Below, piece after piece: positions 1-10,010 of a stretch of DNA of 64,000 nucleotides (its first letter is position 1; each line of letters opens with the position of its first letter). The stretch spans positions 6,707,704-6,771,703 of the forward strand of contig NC_088304.1 in NCBI RefSeq assembly GCF_032854445.1. Direction: 5' to 3'. The stretch is from Liolophura sinensis. Lineage: Eukaryota > Mollusca > Polyplacophora > Chitonida > Chitonidae. The notes beneath the pieces are model-generated. The model had not been told where the DNA came from, searched no databases, and saw only the letters and a list, made by a program, of their open reading frames with translations. A program made the position numbers and the translations under genes.

Positions 1-160
1 TCAATGGTCACCTGAAAATGTAAACTCTCAATGATCACCTGAAAATGTAAACTCTCAATGGTCACCTGAAAATGTAAACTCTCAATGGTCACCTGAAAAT
101 GTAAACTCTCAGTGATCACCTGAAAATGTAAACTTTCAACAGTCACCTGAAAAGTTGATG
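1..160 (+). repeat. 27-bp tandem repeat, possibly an exon-end plus 5' splice site array of the NUDT9 gene
   Basis: About six units start at 1, 28, 55, 82, 109 and 136 and continue off the left edge. Each of the first five holds AATGGTCACCTGAAAAT followed by gtaaac, a donor-like sequence. Read in the phase needed by the next exon (which starts at 245 with one leftover base), a unit gives NGHLK plus two bases. Joined to the exon at 245 this gives NGHLKINPQGRTG, which fits the region before GRTG in NUDT9. Reading through the donor meets TAA at once. The repeat is certain; its origin from an exon junction is inference. Confidence 0.7.
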
Positions 161-244
161 CCCCATGATGCCAAGATTAGCTCAGATTTTTTATGAATTT
201 TATAAAAATTCAAGATCATATAAATTGTCCACATTTTTTTCCAG

Positions 245-3200
245 AAACCCTCAAGGTAGAACAGGGATAATAGGCCGTGGCTTACTGGGGAAGTGGGGGC
301 CAAACCATGCCGCAGATCCTATTGTTACACGGTCAGTATTATAGTCAGTAGGCTGTGGCTTACTGGGGAATTGGGGGCCAAACCATGCCGCAGATCCTAT
401 TGTTACACGGTCAGTATTATAGTCAGTAGGCTGTGGCTTACTGGGGAATTGGGGGCCAAACCATGCCGCAGATCCTATTGTTACACGGTCTGTATTATAG
501 TCAGTAGGCTGTGGCTTACTGGGGAAGTGGGGGCCAAACCATGCCGCAGATCCTATTGTTACACGGTCAGTATTATAGTCAGTAGGCTGTGGCTTACTGG
601 GGAAGTGGGGGCCAAACCATGCCGCAGATCCTATTGTTACACGGTCTGTATTATAGTCAGTAGGCCGTGGCTTACTGGGGAAGTGGGGGCCAAACCATGC
701 CGCAGATCCTATTGTTACACGGTCTGTATTATAGTCAGTAGGCCGTGGCTTACTGGGGAAGTGGGGGCCAAACCATGCAGCAGATCCTATTGTTACACGG
801 TCAGTATTATAGTCAGTAGGCCTTGGCATACTGGGGAAGTGGAGGCCAAACCATGCAGCAGATCCTATTGTTACACGATCGGTATTATAGTCAGTAGGCC
901 GTGGCTTACTGGGGAAGTGGAGGCCAAACCATGCCGCAGATCCTATTGTTACACGGTCAGTATTATAGTCAGTAGGCCGTGGCTTACTGGGGAAGTGGGG
1001 GCCAAACCATGCAGCAGATCCTATTGTTACACGGTCAGTATTATAGTCAGTAGGCCGTGGCTTACTGGGGAAGTGGAGGCCAAACCATGCAGCAGATCCT
1101 ATTGTTACACGGTCTGTATTATAGTCAGTTGATCTCTTATTTAAATTTCGAGCCATTTGATTTTTTGATAAGTCAGTATAAAAAACACAAGATCCTGTAT
1201 CCTAGATGTGTCGTGTTTCTGTCCAGACTGGTTCTCTCCCCTTGGCGTCAGATGGGGCTAATCGCTTCATCCCAGATGAAATTTAGTATGTGAGTCAACC
1301 CGCACGTTTCATTTCCTTACAGTCAGAACTGTCCCGCTGTTGCAGAAGAGTTACCTTTCTGCGGTTTGAAATCCTCCCCACCCCCCCCCCATAAAATGGC
1401 AAACATAAAACAATCCAGGTGCAGCTTTTGTGAAGTAAACCTTTATGTACTAAATTCCTTATGATTAAAACTGAGGAAAACATGAACAGTTGGTGGCAGG
1501 AGCATAGACTGAAGTGAAGTGTGAGCTTGTTTATTTCATTCAGCGACTGTCCATATAATCCCGTGACCACCTCCGATGCTCTCCCGCCGTGCCCAGTCAG
1601 TAAGAACCACAATCCCAGGGTCCCAGGGTGAAACTTTAGGTCATTCACCATAAACCTGTACATGTATGTGATGTACATATCACTGTTACTTGTAGTTGAC
1701 GTAGTCTCATAAACTGTCATTAGTGGGTTGTTTATTTCTTTATTAGTCCAGCTTTTATGGTTGGAAAAGTTGTGAATTTGAGTTTTGAGGTACGGGTGGC
1801 AACCGTGTGCAGTATGAAGTAAATGATTTTGAATATGACATTAGCCACAAATCATAGTGAGTTCATATCAAATATTTTTTGTTTTAGATGGAAAAGAACA
1901 GCAAATGGGGACATCGCCGCAGACCGGGAGGGTAAAAATGTTCTGCAGATTGTTGTAGTCCAGAGAAGAGACACACATGAGTGGGCTTTACCAGGGGTAG
2001 GTTCAGGGGAGTTGGCACTTTGGAAACTATGGAGGATAGTCTGTGGTCCAGCCACATGCTCATTTGGCTATATAAACCAAATCTCACCACAACCAGTTGA
2101 CTCAGTGACCCAGTCGAGATCGCAGAATAGAATCCAGCTTTGGCTTGTTTGACTGCTGGTACAGCTTTATGTCAGGAGATTTGTAAGGCACAGATTACAC
2201 CAAGACATTCAAATTTCTCCCCCACCTTAGGCTGACCACCATTGTATAAAAGCAAAAATGGCTATATGATATGGCTGATATACAGTGAGTGTGGTATTCT
2301 TAAAACCACAGTCATTGATTCATTCTTATTTCTGTAGAGCATCTCACCATTGCGGTCACTGTGAGTTCAAGTCCAGCTCATGCTGGCTTCGTCTCCAGCC
2401 ATACGTGGGAAGGTCTAGCAGCAACCTGCGAATGGTCTTGTGTTTCCTCAGGCTCTGCCCGGTTTCCTCCCATTATAATGCTGGCCTCAGTCGTATAAGT
2501 GAAATATTCTTGAGTACGGCGTAAAACACTAATCAAACAAATAAATAAAACTGTAGAGCCTTAAACCCAATTTAACATATAAAGTAAACAGGCCTTCTTC
2601 TCTGGCTCAGGGAGCAGGTTTATTCCAATGCGTCATGCTTCATCAAACTACTTTTATTTTATTTTCCCTCTGTGTGACAGGGCATGGCTGATATTATGGA
2701 GCACATCTTAATCCACATGTATTTTCTTTTTTCTCTGTGTCACAGGGCATGGTTGATATCTTTGAGGAGCACATCTTAATCCACATGTATTTTCTTTTTG
2801 CTCTGTGTCACAGGGCATGGTTGATATTTTTGAGGAGCACATCTTAATCCACATGTATTTTCTTTTTGCTCTGTGTCACAGGGCATGGTTGATATTATTG
2901 GGGAGCACATTTTTATCCACATGTATTTTCTTTTTGCTCTGTGTCACAGGGCATGGTTGATATTTTTGAGGAGCACATTTTAATCCACATGTATTTTCTT
3001 TTTGCTCTGTGTCACAGGGCATGGTTGATATTATTGGGGAGCACATTTTTATCCACATGTATTTTCTTTTTGCTCTGTGTCACAGGGCATGGTTGATATT
3101 TTTGAGGAGCACATCTTAATCCACATGTATTTTCTTTTTGCTCTGTGTCACAGGGCATGGTTGATATTTTTGGGGAGGACATTTTAATCCACATGTATTT

Positions 3201-4576
3201 TCTTTTTGCTCTGTGTCACAGGGGATGGTTGATATTTTTGAGGAGGACATTTTAATCCACATGTATTTTCTTTTTGCTCTGTGTCACAGGGGATGGTTGA
3301 TATTTTTGAGGAGCACATTTTAATCCACATGTATTTTCTTTTTGCTCTGTGTCACAGGGCATGGTTGATATTTTTGAGGAGCACATTTTAATCCACATGT
3401 ATTTTCTTTTTGCTCTGTGTCACAGGGCATGGTTGATATTTTTGGGGAGCACATTTTAATCCACGTGTATTTTCTTTTTGCTCTGTGTCACAGGGCATGG
3501 TTGATATTGGGGAGCACATTTCAGTGACGTGCAAAAGAGAGTTCAGTGAAGAGGCCCTTAACTCCTTGCAAGCTGACCCGGTTGAGAAGAAGAAAATTGA
3601 GCAGTCTGTGGCAGCCCTGTTTCATGGGGGTAAAGAAGTAAGAGAACCTGATATTTTACCAAAAAATAATTGCAACAATATTGCTGATTACTGTTTGTAA
3701 TATTTGGAAAAGGGAAAACTTTATTTTGACTTCCTGTTTTACAGCAAAACTGAGCACTGATGATTTGAAAACTAAAGGTTGAATTATAGTGCCAGTAATA
3801 AATTCGTGCCGGTTTTAGATTATCCCTGATAAGTAGTCTTGTAGTTCTTCACCCATTTTGCATGTTTGCAAAATATTTATTCAAACATATTCTGAAGGGA
3901 ATTATTCTACGTTGATGAATAAAATTATACTTTTGGTATAGTTTTCAGCGCATAAATTGCACTGAAAGTTGCTCTTACCTATGCAGGAAGGTTGAGGAAT
4001 TTGAATACATGGTTGCACCTATATTGTAGATTTATAGAGGGTATGTGGATGACCCTAGGAACACTGACAATGCCTGGATGGAGACTGTGGCCTATAACTT
4101 CCATGATGCAGATGGCACAAGTGTCGGCAAGTTTAAACTAAACGCAGGTAAGTACACAGCCTCTGAACAACATGGAAATATATAGTAGGAAAAGCAAGAT
4201 TATTGCATTTTGACTCAGCATTTCAGAATTTTATTAAAATGTTGAAATGTCAAGCCAAAATAAAACCTTATTTTGTCTTTCTTCTTTTTGGTTTTTCTTT
4301 GAGTAAAACTACTTATGTATTAAGTTTAATTTGCACACACCAAATGACTCGTCACTGTCATATGACTAAAAATATTAAGTATGAAGATAAACACCGAGCA
4401 TGCTTGTACACACAGACATATATTGAAGCAGCGGTGCTAATGTCTGTCCGGTGTCTGTTGCAGGTGATGATGCTATGGGTGTTAACTGGATGGATGTGAG
4501 TCGTAACCTGAAACTGTATGCCAGTCATAACGACTTCGTCCGTCAGGTGGCCAGGTCACACAGTGCCAGCTGGTGA
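245..4576 (+). CDS. NUDT9: NUDT9-like ADP-ribose pyrophosphatase, 3' part of a spliced gene (5' exons outside window)
   Basis: Nudix hydrolase of the NUDT9/TRPM2-C-terminal family, which splits ADP-ribose into AMP and ribose 5-phosphate, in mitochondria in vertebrates. Exons by splice site and phase: 245-331, 1888-1996, 3494-3637, 4030-4147, 4464-4576 (stop TGA 4574-4576). The first carries the family signature [22 protein letters not shown]. The second ends in WALPG and joins the third (GMVDIGE...) to rebuild the Nudix box, with catalytic REFSEEA at about 3539-3559: Arg, both Glu and the Glu-Glu pair are present, with Ser where vertebrate NUDT9 has Gly. The fourth has [15 protein letters not shown], the last GDDA..VNWMD and LKLYASH. 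All five junctions agree in phase. Earlier exons, including any targeting peptide, lie before position 1. The exon and splice-site arrays inside two of its introns are listed separately. Confidence 0.93.
265..1130 (+). repeat. 78-bp minisatellite made of the NUDT9 exon 3' end plus its 5' splice site, 11 copies
   Basis: Eleven 78-bp units. Each has about 60 bp coding [18 protein letters not shown], then the donor gtcagt or gtctgt and a 17-bp linker ending in cag. Donors fall at 332, 410, 488 and every 78 bp to 1112. Only the first copy is attached to the authentic upstream half of the exon and a strong acceptor (poly-T then ccag at 241-244). Copies 2-11 start at the linker. Reading through a donor gives an in-frame TAG in the linker, so only the first donor yields an open message. 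Copies differ at a few codons (Arg to Cys or Leu, Lys to Asn, Gly to Arg). Because 78 is divisible by 3, long spurious frames stay open on both strands. Confidence 0.95.
2338..2552 (+). mobile_element. tRNA-derived SINE, family A, 5'-truncated, in a NUDT9 intron
   Basis: It contains a B-box-like GTGAGTTCAAGTCC, a middle part with CGGTTTCCTCCCATTATAATGC, and the family tail CTTGAGTACGGCGTAAAACA ending in an A/T-rich ATAAATAAA tract. The tRNA-like head is cut short. At least seven other copies of the same family lie in the window. Confidence 0.85.
2660..3493 (+). repeat. 68-bp minisatellite of decoy 3' splice sites copied from the NUDT9 Nudix-box exon, 12 copies
   Basis: Twelve units precede the true exon. 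Each contains a T-rich tract, the acceptor tgtcacag, and then GGCATGGTTGATATT..GAGCACAT, a near copy of the true exon start at 3494. Exon-like starts fall at 2681, 2746, 2814, 2882, 2950, 3018, 3086, 3154, 3222, 3290, 3358 and 3426. Spacing is exactly 68 bp from 2746 onward. The copied exon part is about 24 bp; the rest (tttaatccacatgtattttctttttgc) is intron-like. Since 68 is not divisible by 3, entering at a decoy shifts the next unit's frame and meets a stop (TAA in most units, TGA in the true exon from the last decoy). Only the acceptor at 3493 keeps the Nudix box open. Confidence 0.96.
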
Positions 4577-7500
4577 CATGTAAACAACTCAGAAGCTCAC
4601 AGTAGATATGTATACCCCATTGTTAGCCATTACCATAAGCCACCGTGTCATACACATGTACATTTTGTAGGTATAGATTCTCATCCCTGTTTTTATGTGT
4701 CTCATGGTGCCATTGTTTAGCCTGAATCTGAACTCCACCACAATGGACTGACATTGGGCATGATTTATTGTATGTCTTATATAACCAGGTAGATATCCAT
4801 TTTCTTTAACCTTTTCGTATGTTCAAGGGTCAACTCCAAACACAATTTACACATCCAGCGTAATCTGTGATTGTGGAGAATAATTTATGTTTGGTGGTTT
4901 GGACTACATGAGGGCTTGACTGAAAATCTGATGATTTCGGCTTGAGTGGAAAAACAGCACTACAGTATGCTTAAAACATCACCAAATGAACATGCAAAAG
5001 GTTGATGAAATATGGCAGTTCATTATGGGACAGATTCTGACCTGCCTGAGTAATGCGTAAGTGTGGTACTTTGCATATGGCATAGTAGCATTTCTGTAAA
5101 AGTCTCCATACACTGCTGTATGGCCATACACTTACTGTGTACAGAGATGTAATTTAGTTGTATGATATCATCGTGAAAACTAGGATTTTAGATGTATAGA
5201 ATATTAAGTCTTTGTTTTACAGGTATATATTTTATGGCATTTGGATTTCAGTGTACATGCAGTTAAAGTTCCAAGTGTAAACACTTTTGTCTTAATATTA
5301 TGATATAAGAGACTCCTTCCTTCAGAATGATCCCATAGTGATTCTTTGTTAAGAGACAGTGGAATTTTGTCAATCGCCTACCAAGCAGTGTGAGGTTACA
5401 TTAGTCAGTTCAAATTGTATACTTTAGTCCATGTAGCTTTTTGGGGTAGTTGAATGCCGACCCAACGTTGAAGGGAAATTGCTGTTTTAATAAGCATTTA
5501 TTAAGTGACACATTTTTTTTTTTAATTCTGATTGATCCATCCATATTTTAAGGCCAGTTAATTTTTTTTTTTTTTGTCAAGTCTGATTAAATTTATTCTG
5601 AGAAAAATGTAAGTGTTGGCCTCAAAAGTATCATTATAAAGCCTTCATGTTCTTTGTAAAGTGCATTTTTACACACCAAACTTCAGGTAAAATACAGTAA
5701 GCCAACAAAACATTCATAAACTGTGCTTTGCACGCCATGTTTTGCAAGCACAGCACATTGTACTCACTGCTTCACTGATAGGGCATATGTTGGAGGAGCC
5801 ATCCAGCCACCTTCGTTTCTCAACTAAACATAAGCTATTCCATCCATTTGGGATGAACTGTTTAAAATATTTATTGTTTTACCAAGATGTGCATGTACAT
5901 ATATACATCATTACTGTAGGTACGTGTACCATATATTTATCTCATTTATGTAAAAATTTGACCTGCAGTTCTTTCTCCTACTTGTTAGAAACTCTAACAT
6001 GTGTTTAAAGGTAGTTGTCAAGGCTAACTGTATAGGGCAATGGACCCCCCTGCATTTTTTGTTATAGTTTTTTGTAAGATCACTGATTCCTGTGTATCAG
6101 AGATTTCAAGGTTTATGTGAGATTGTACGATACGACAGTCCTGTTGGATATTTAACCCTGTTACATTGATCACCGTTACGCAGATATCTATCCTGAGGAC
6201 TCACACGTCCAGTCACACGTCCATCATGTAGTGTGAGTACCTTATCTAGTAAGACTTTGACAGATACAGTGTAACAGAGCTATCAACTCTCGTTGATCAT
6301 TTGAAACAGAGATAGATTATAATGAGGCGCAGGCTGTGAACCGCACTGGTTTACGCCTGTTTCTGTGTAATTAGCATTTGTTACAATGTACACACGATCA
6401 CATGTGACATTTTACCTGGTCTTTTTAGCATAGCTGGATCAATCCATTCCTGCTCAGAGCATTTCTGCACATCCATTCATCATTTGCATTCATTAACCTG
6501 GATGGTTGTAGACACGAGCGTTAAGTAGATGGTATCAGATGTGTACATGTACAGATGGTATTATAAATTACATGATAAAATATATATAAACAATTACATC
6601 TGTAAGTGATAAGCAATCATTGAGATGATAAAACCAGTGCACGATACAAAATGTTTGGTTCACGAATCAGATATGGTTTGAGATTCTTTTTCTTTAATTT
6701 TATGTAGCAGCTTTTAGGTTCGTTTTGTAAGCATGTTAACAAACAGCTCCTTCTAACAAGGCATCATTGTGAACATCCCAAGATTGTAGGTATCCCTGTA
6801 CCCTTTCAGTAATTAGGTGATAGGTCACTTGTCTCATCCAGGTGTCAGTTGACTGTGATTATACAATATAATTTACTATATGTGCCTTTATAATAATATT
6901 CATATCCTGTATCAGAGAAAATGTTTTGTCATATTTCTTCAGACAGTGTTTCCGTAAGTTACACAAAATGTAAAATCTGCCGTGCATATATTGATATGGA
7001 TTACTTTAAAAATGAACAAGAAACTGTATTAGCTACACTTATTGATATAAAACAATATTCATGCATTACTGTACATGTATGTCTTTTACATTTCAGATTT
7101 ACTAGTGCCGACTCTCTATGAAAGTGTTCAGTTTTCTTTTCTTAATATATGTCATTACTTATTGTGTATTACAGGATATAATTTGTTACATTCACATTAT
7201 ATTACCAAAAATGCTAATGAAATATCCATTGCCTTTTTTTTATATTTTCAAAAATAATTTTTATACGATCTCCGGAAATTGTAATTCTGTTGTTGGAAAT
7301 TAACTTCATATTTAGACAGTTAAAATTATAACTTTAATGGACTTGACATTCACAACATATTTATCTGTATGTATGTGTGTGTGTGTGTTGTGTGAAACAC
7401 CAAGAGGGCACGGTTAGGACTGCTTCAGCTTGCCATACCAGAGGAGGTTCTACTGTGACACGACGCATTATAACATGTATATAGCTTTTATACCTTTCCT

Positions 7501-9029
7501 CTCTCAATGTATTAAACCAACAGGTTATCTTCTTTCTTTCTAGATTAATTATTGCTCCAACCATGTCAACTTGAAATGTGACTATTTTTTGCACATCAGT
7601 ACTGTGGAATATTGTGTGAATTAGAATTAGCAAATTCAGATGGTTTAGATTAAGATAAGATTATGATACGAGCTAAATGAGCTATATTAAACCAAGGTTT
7701 TCCCGGTAGAACAGACAGATCATTGAAATAACGTCTTTGGTGATTATGTTAATGACACATGTACCCTGAAGTACTGCTGAAATAAATTATCAGTGCTATA
7801 ATGAGAGAACTCATTTGTTAAGGCTAGCCTCATCATGGTATTATTACATATATTTGGGAGTATGTATCATTATATGTCTGTGTCAGTGTAGTAGGCCTAA
7901 TGTACATGAGTACACAGTTAGTTCTCGTAAATCCTTACCTAGCTGTCCTGCCTCTCTAGACCAATTTCCACGATACATATTAAACCAGAACTGTTCGCCG
8001 CCGCTTGTGCTATAATGGCATTTCTGGTGGAGATGGTAGTTTATAGTTTTAATAGGAAACATTAACAACAAATGTATTTATTGTGGTAAACAGTGGGTTT
8101 TGTTTCTAGTATGCAATCATACTTCTTCTATGACTGCTGCAGAAAACATTAAACTTTATTTGTAACAGAGTATGTGTAATTTTTAAGAAATGGATTTATA
8201 AAGATTTAAAATTTTATAAATTTTTTTTTCATTTTCTAATTTGGAATTGACTGATTATTTATAACGTTTTTAGGTTTCACTCTACTCAACCAATTATGTG
8301 GTTATATTAACTTACTATGGATTTGAACTCTGTGCCATCTGTAATTGTTAAGAAAGTGTTTATTTATAATAATCACTTTATATCCAGGTGTGCTTCTGGA
8401 TATACATTACCTGTTTTTTTTTCTTTTTTCTAAAATATTTTTGAATGAATTTGTTTGCTTTCTGCCTTTTTCCAAGGTAATGCCAAGATGTTTTAATGTT
8501 AGTTTTTTTTACTGCTTAGATCCTGTGGAGCCTGATTCATTTTTGATTCTGTGATTTCATTTTTTTTTTTTTTTTTTTGTTTTAATTTAATTCTGTTCTT
8601 GTTTTGAATCTGTCATTTAATTTCAGCTATATATTGCTATAAGGTACATTGTTTTTAAGCAAAAGGAAACCCTGAAGACTATGCCTTTCTCCACTCGTTT
8701 GTGAATACATGTAGGCCTACATGAAGTGCCAACCTTGAGTATACCATACCATCACCCTTATCCATGTACCAATAAACACCCTTCATGTAAGAAGAAATAC
8801 TGGTTCTTCAGTGGGTCTTTGTCTTAATATGGATACATGTCACAAAATGGATATCTTTTGAAACAGGGCAGTTTTAGAAAACAACCAAAGCAATGGAGGC
8901 TGCCACCTGGTTCTTATAGTTATGAACTTAGTTATAGTTATGTTATTTTAGGTGTATAGGAAAGCTGGTGGAGTGTTCCACTTTGTCTCGATCCAGAGCA
9001 AACCCAGGTGCAGTGGTATTGAGGTGCGA

Positions 9030-9215
9030 TGGTTTCCTCCAGGTTCTTGTGAGGTGTAGTAGTTTATCCTTAATAAGATAAGGTGCAGTGGTTCCCTCCA
9101 CACACAGGTGAGGTGCAGTGGTTCCCTCCACATAGAGGTGAGGTGCAGTGGTTCCCTCCGCGTACAGGTGAGGTGAAGTGGTTCCCTCTACATACAGCTG
9201 AGGCACGTTGAATGA
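9030..9215. repeat. 30-bp minisatellite with GAGGTGCAGTGGTTCCCTCC core
   Basis: Several copies of a unit of about 30 bp with the core GTGAGGTGCAGTGGTTCCCTCC, followed by a looser set (GAGGCGGTGGTTTCCTCC) near 9280-9350. The period of 30 keeps a repetitive minus-strand frame (VEGTTAPHLY) open by arithmetic, not by coding. Confidence 0.85.
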
Positions 9216-9369
9216 ATGATTATGGCTTAACTCCAAATCGGCAACATTTCAGCCATATCGTGGCAAAGGTACACATATTTTCCAGGTACAGGTGAGGCAG
9301 TGGTTTCCTCCTGGTACAGGTGAGGCGGTGGTTTCCTCCAGGTACTGGGGAGGCATTGCAGGTGATTGC

Positions 9370-9612
9370 TGTGACATCTCACACCAACTGTGTGACCTCT
9401 TACCAACTGTGACACCATGCCTACTGTGTGACCCCATGCCTACTGTGTGACCCCATGCCTACTGTGCGGCTTCATGCCAATTACTGTGTGATCTATTGCC
9501 TTCTTTGTGAACCCATGCGTACTGTGTGACCTCATAGAAACTCTGTAACCTCATAGAAACCGTGTAACCTCGTATCAACCGTGTAACCTCACACTTGAAC
9601 TGCAACCTCATA
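9370..9612. repeat. Degenerate tandem repeat of about 20 bp (CTGTGTGACCYCATGCCTA-like)
   Basis: About twelve diverged copies of a unit near 20 bp such as ACTGTGTGACCCCATGCCT and ACCGTGTAACCTCATACCA. No coding signal. Confidence 0.75.
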
Positions 9613-9704
9613 CCAACAATGAGCCAACTGTGTGCTTGGGTACAAACTAATTCTAGAATGAAGCGGTGTCTCAATCAAGTGATTAAACTATTAACATCCA
9701 TCAT

Positions 9705-10010
9705 ATTGACCTGTTGTTTGGAGTTTTAACATTATACTCAAAAATTGTTGATGTATAGGATGCACTGAGTTTATGGATGGGGGCAACAGGTGGCAATGGA
9801 AAAGCCTCTTGACTTCGACCTGAAATATCTGCATTCAAACACGTGACCGCATTGATTGGCCATCAGTCTTATGAGTGCTGGAAATGAGTGCTAGTGCCTG
9901 AGGAAAACCACTGGATATTGGCAAGTTGCTGATAAACTTTTCCATATGTGACGTGCTGATGTATACACCACACTGGTGGAAGACATTAAATATTCTTCAA
10001 TGAACCCAAG
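9705..10010. mobile_element. Degenerate SINE-like repeat
   Basis: Shares word order with other dispersed repeats in the window: a start TTTGGAGTTTTAACATTATACTC, then GCCTGAGGAAAACCAC and GGCAAGTTGCTGATAAACTTT. Parallels occur at 25670-25830 (GAGAAAACCACAAACC, GGCAAGTTAGAGACAAACTT). Family and ends are uncertain. Confidence 0.45.

Noticed and set aside
251-1156. 301-codon minus-strand frame with 26-residue repeats (and a 279-codon plus-strand frame over the same place)
   Set aside because: Both arise from the 78-bp array, whose unit is a multiple of 3. The meaningful reading is a third frame that encodes the NUDT9 exon; these two have no domain or start context.
1-3493. CRISPR array
   Set aside because: Units are head-to-tail without unique spacers, in animal intron DNA, and correspond to exon junctions.
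7361-7633. 90-codon minus-strand frame containing LTVPS, considered as a NIPSNAP C-terminal exon
   Set aside because: The true C-terminal exon was found at 14030-14094 with correct phase and stop; this frame does not match the family.
8943-9236. 97-codon minus-strand frame with 10-residue repeats (VEGTTAPHLY)
   Set aside because: Translation of the 30-bp minisatellite.
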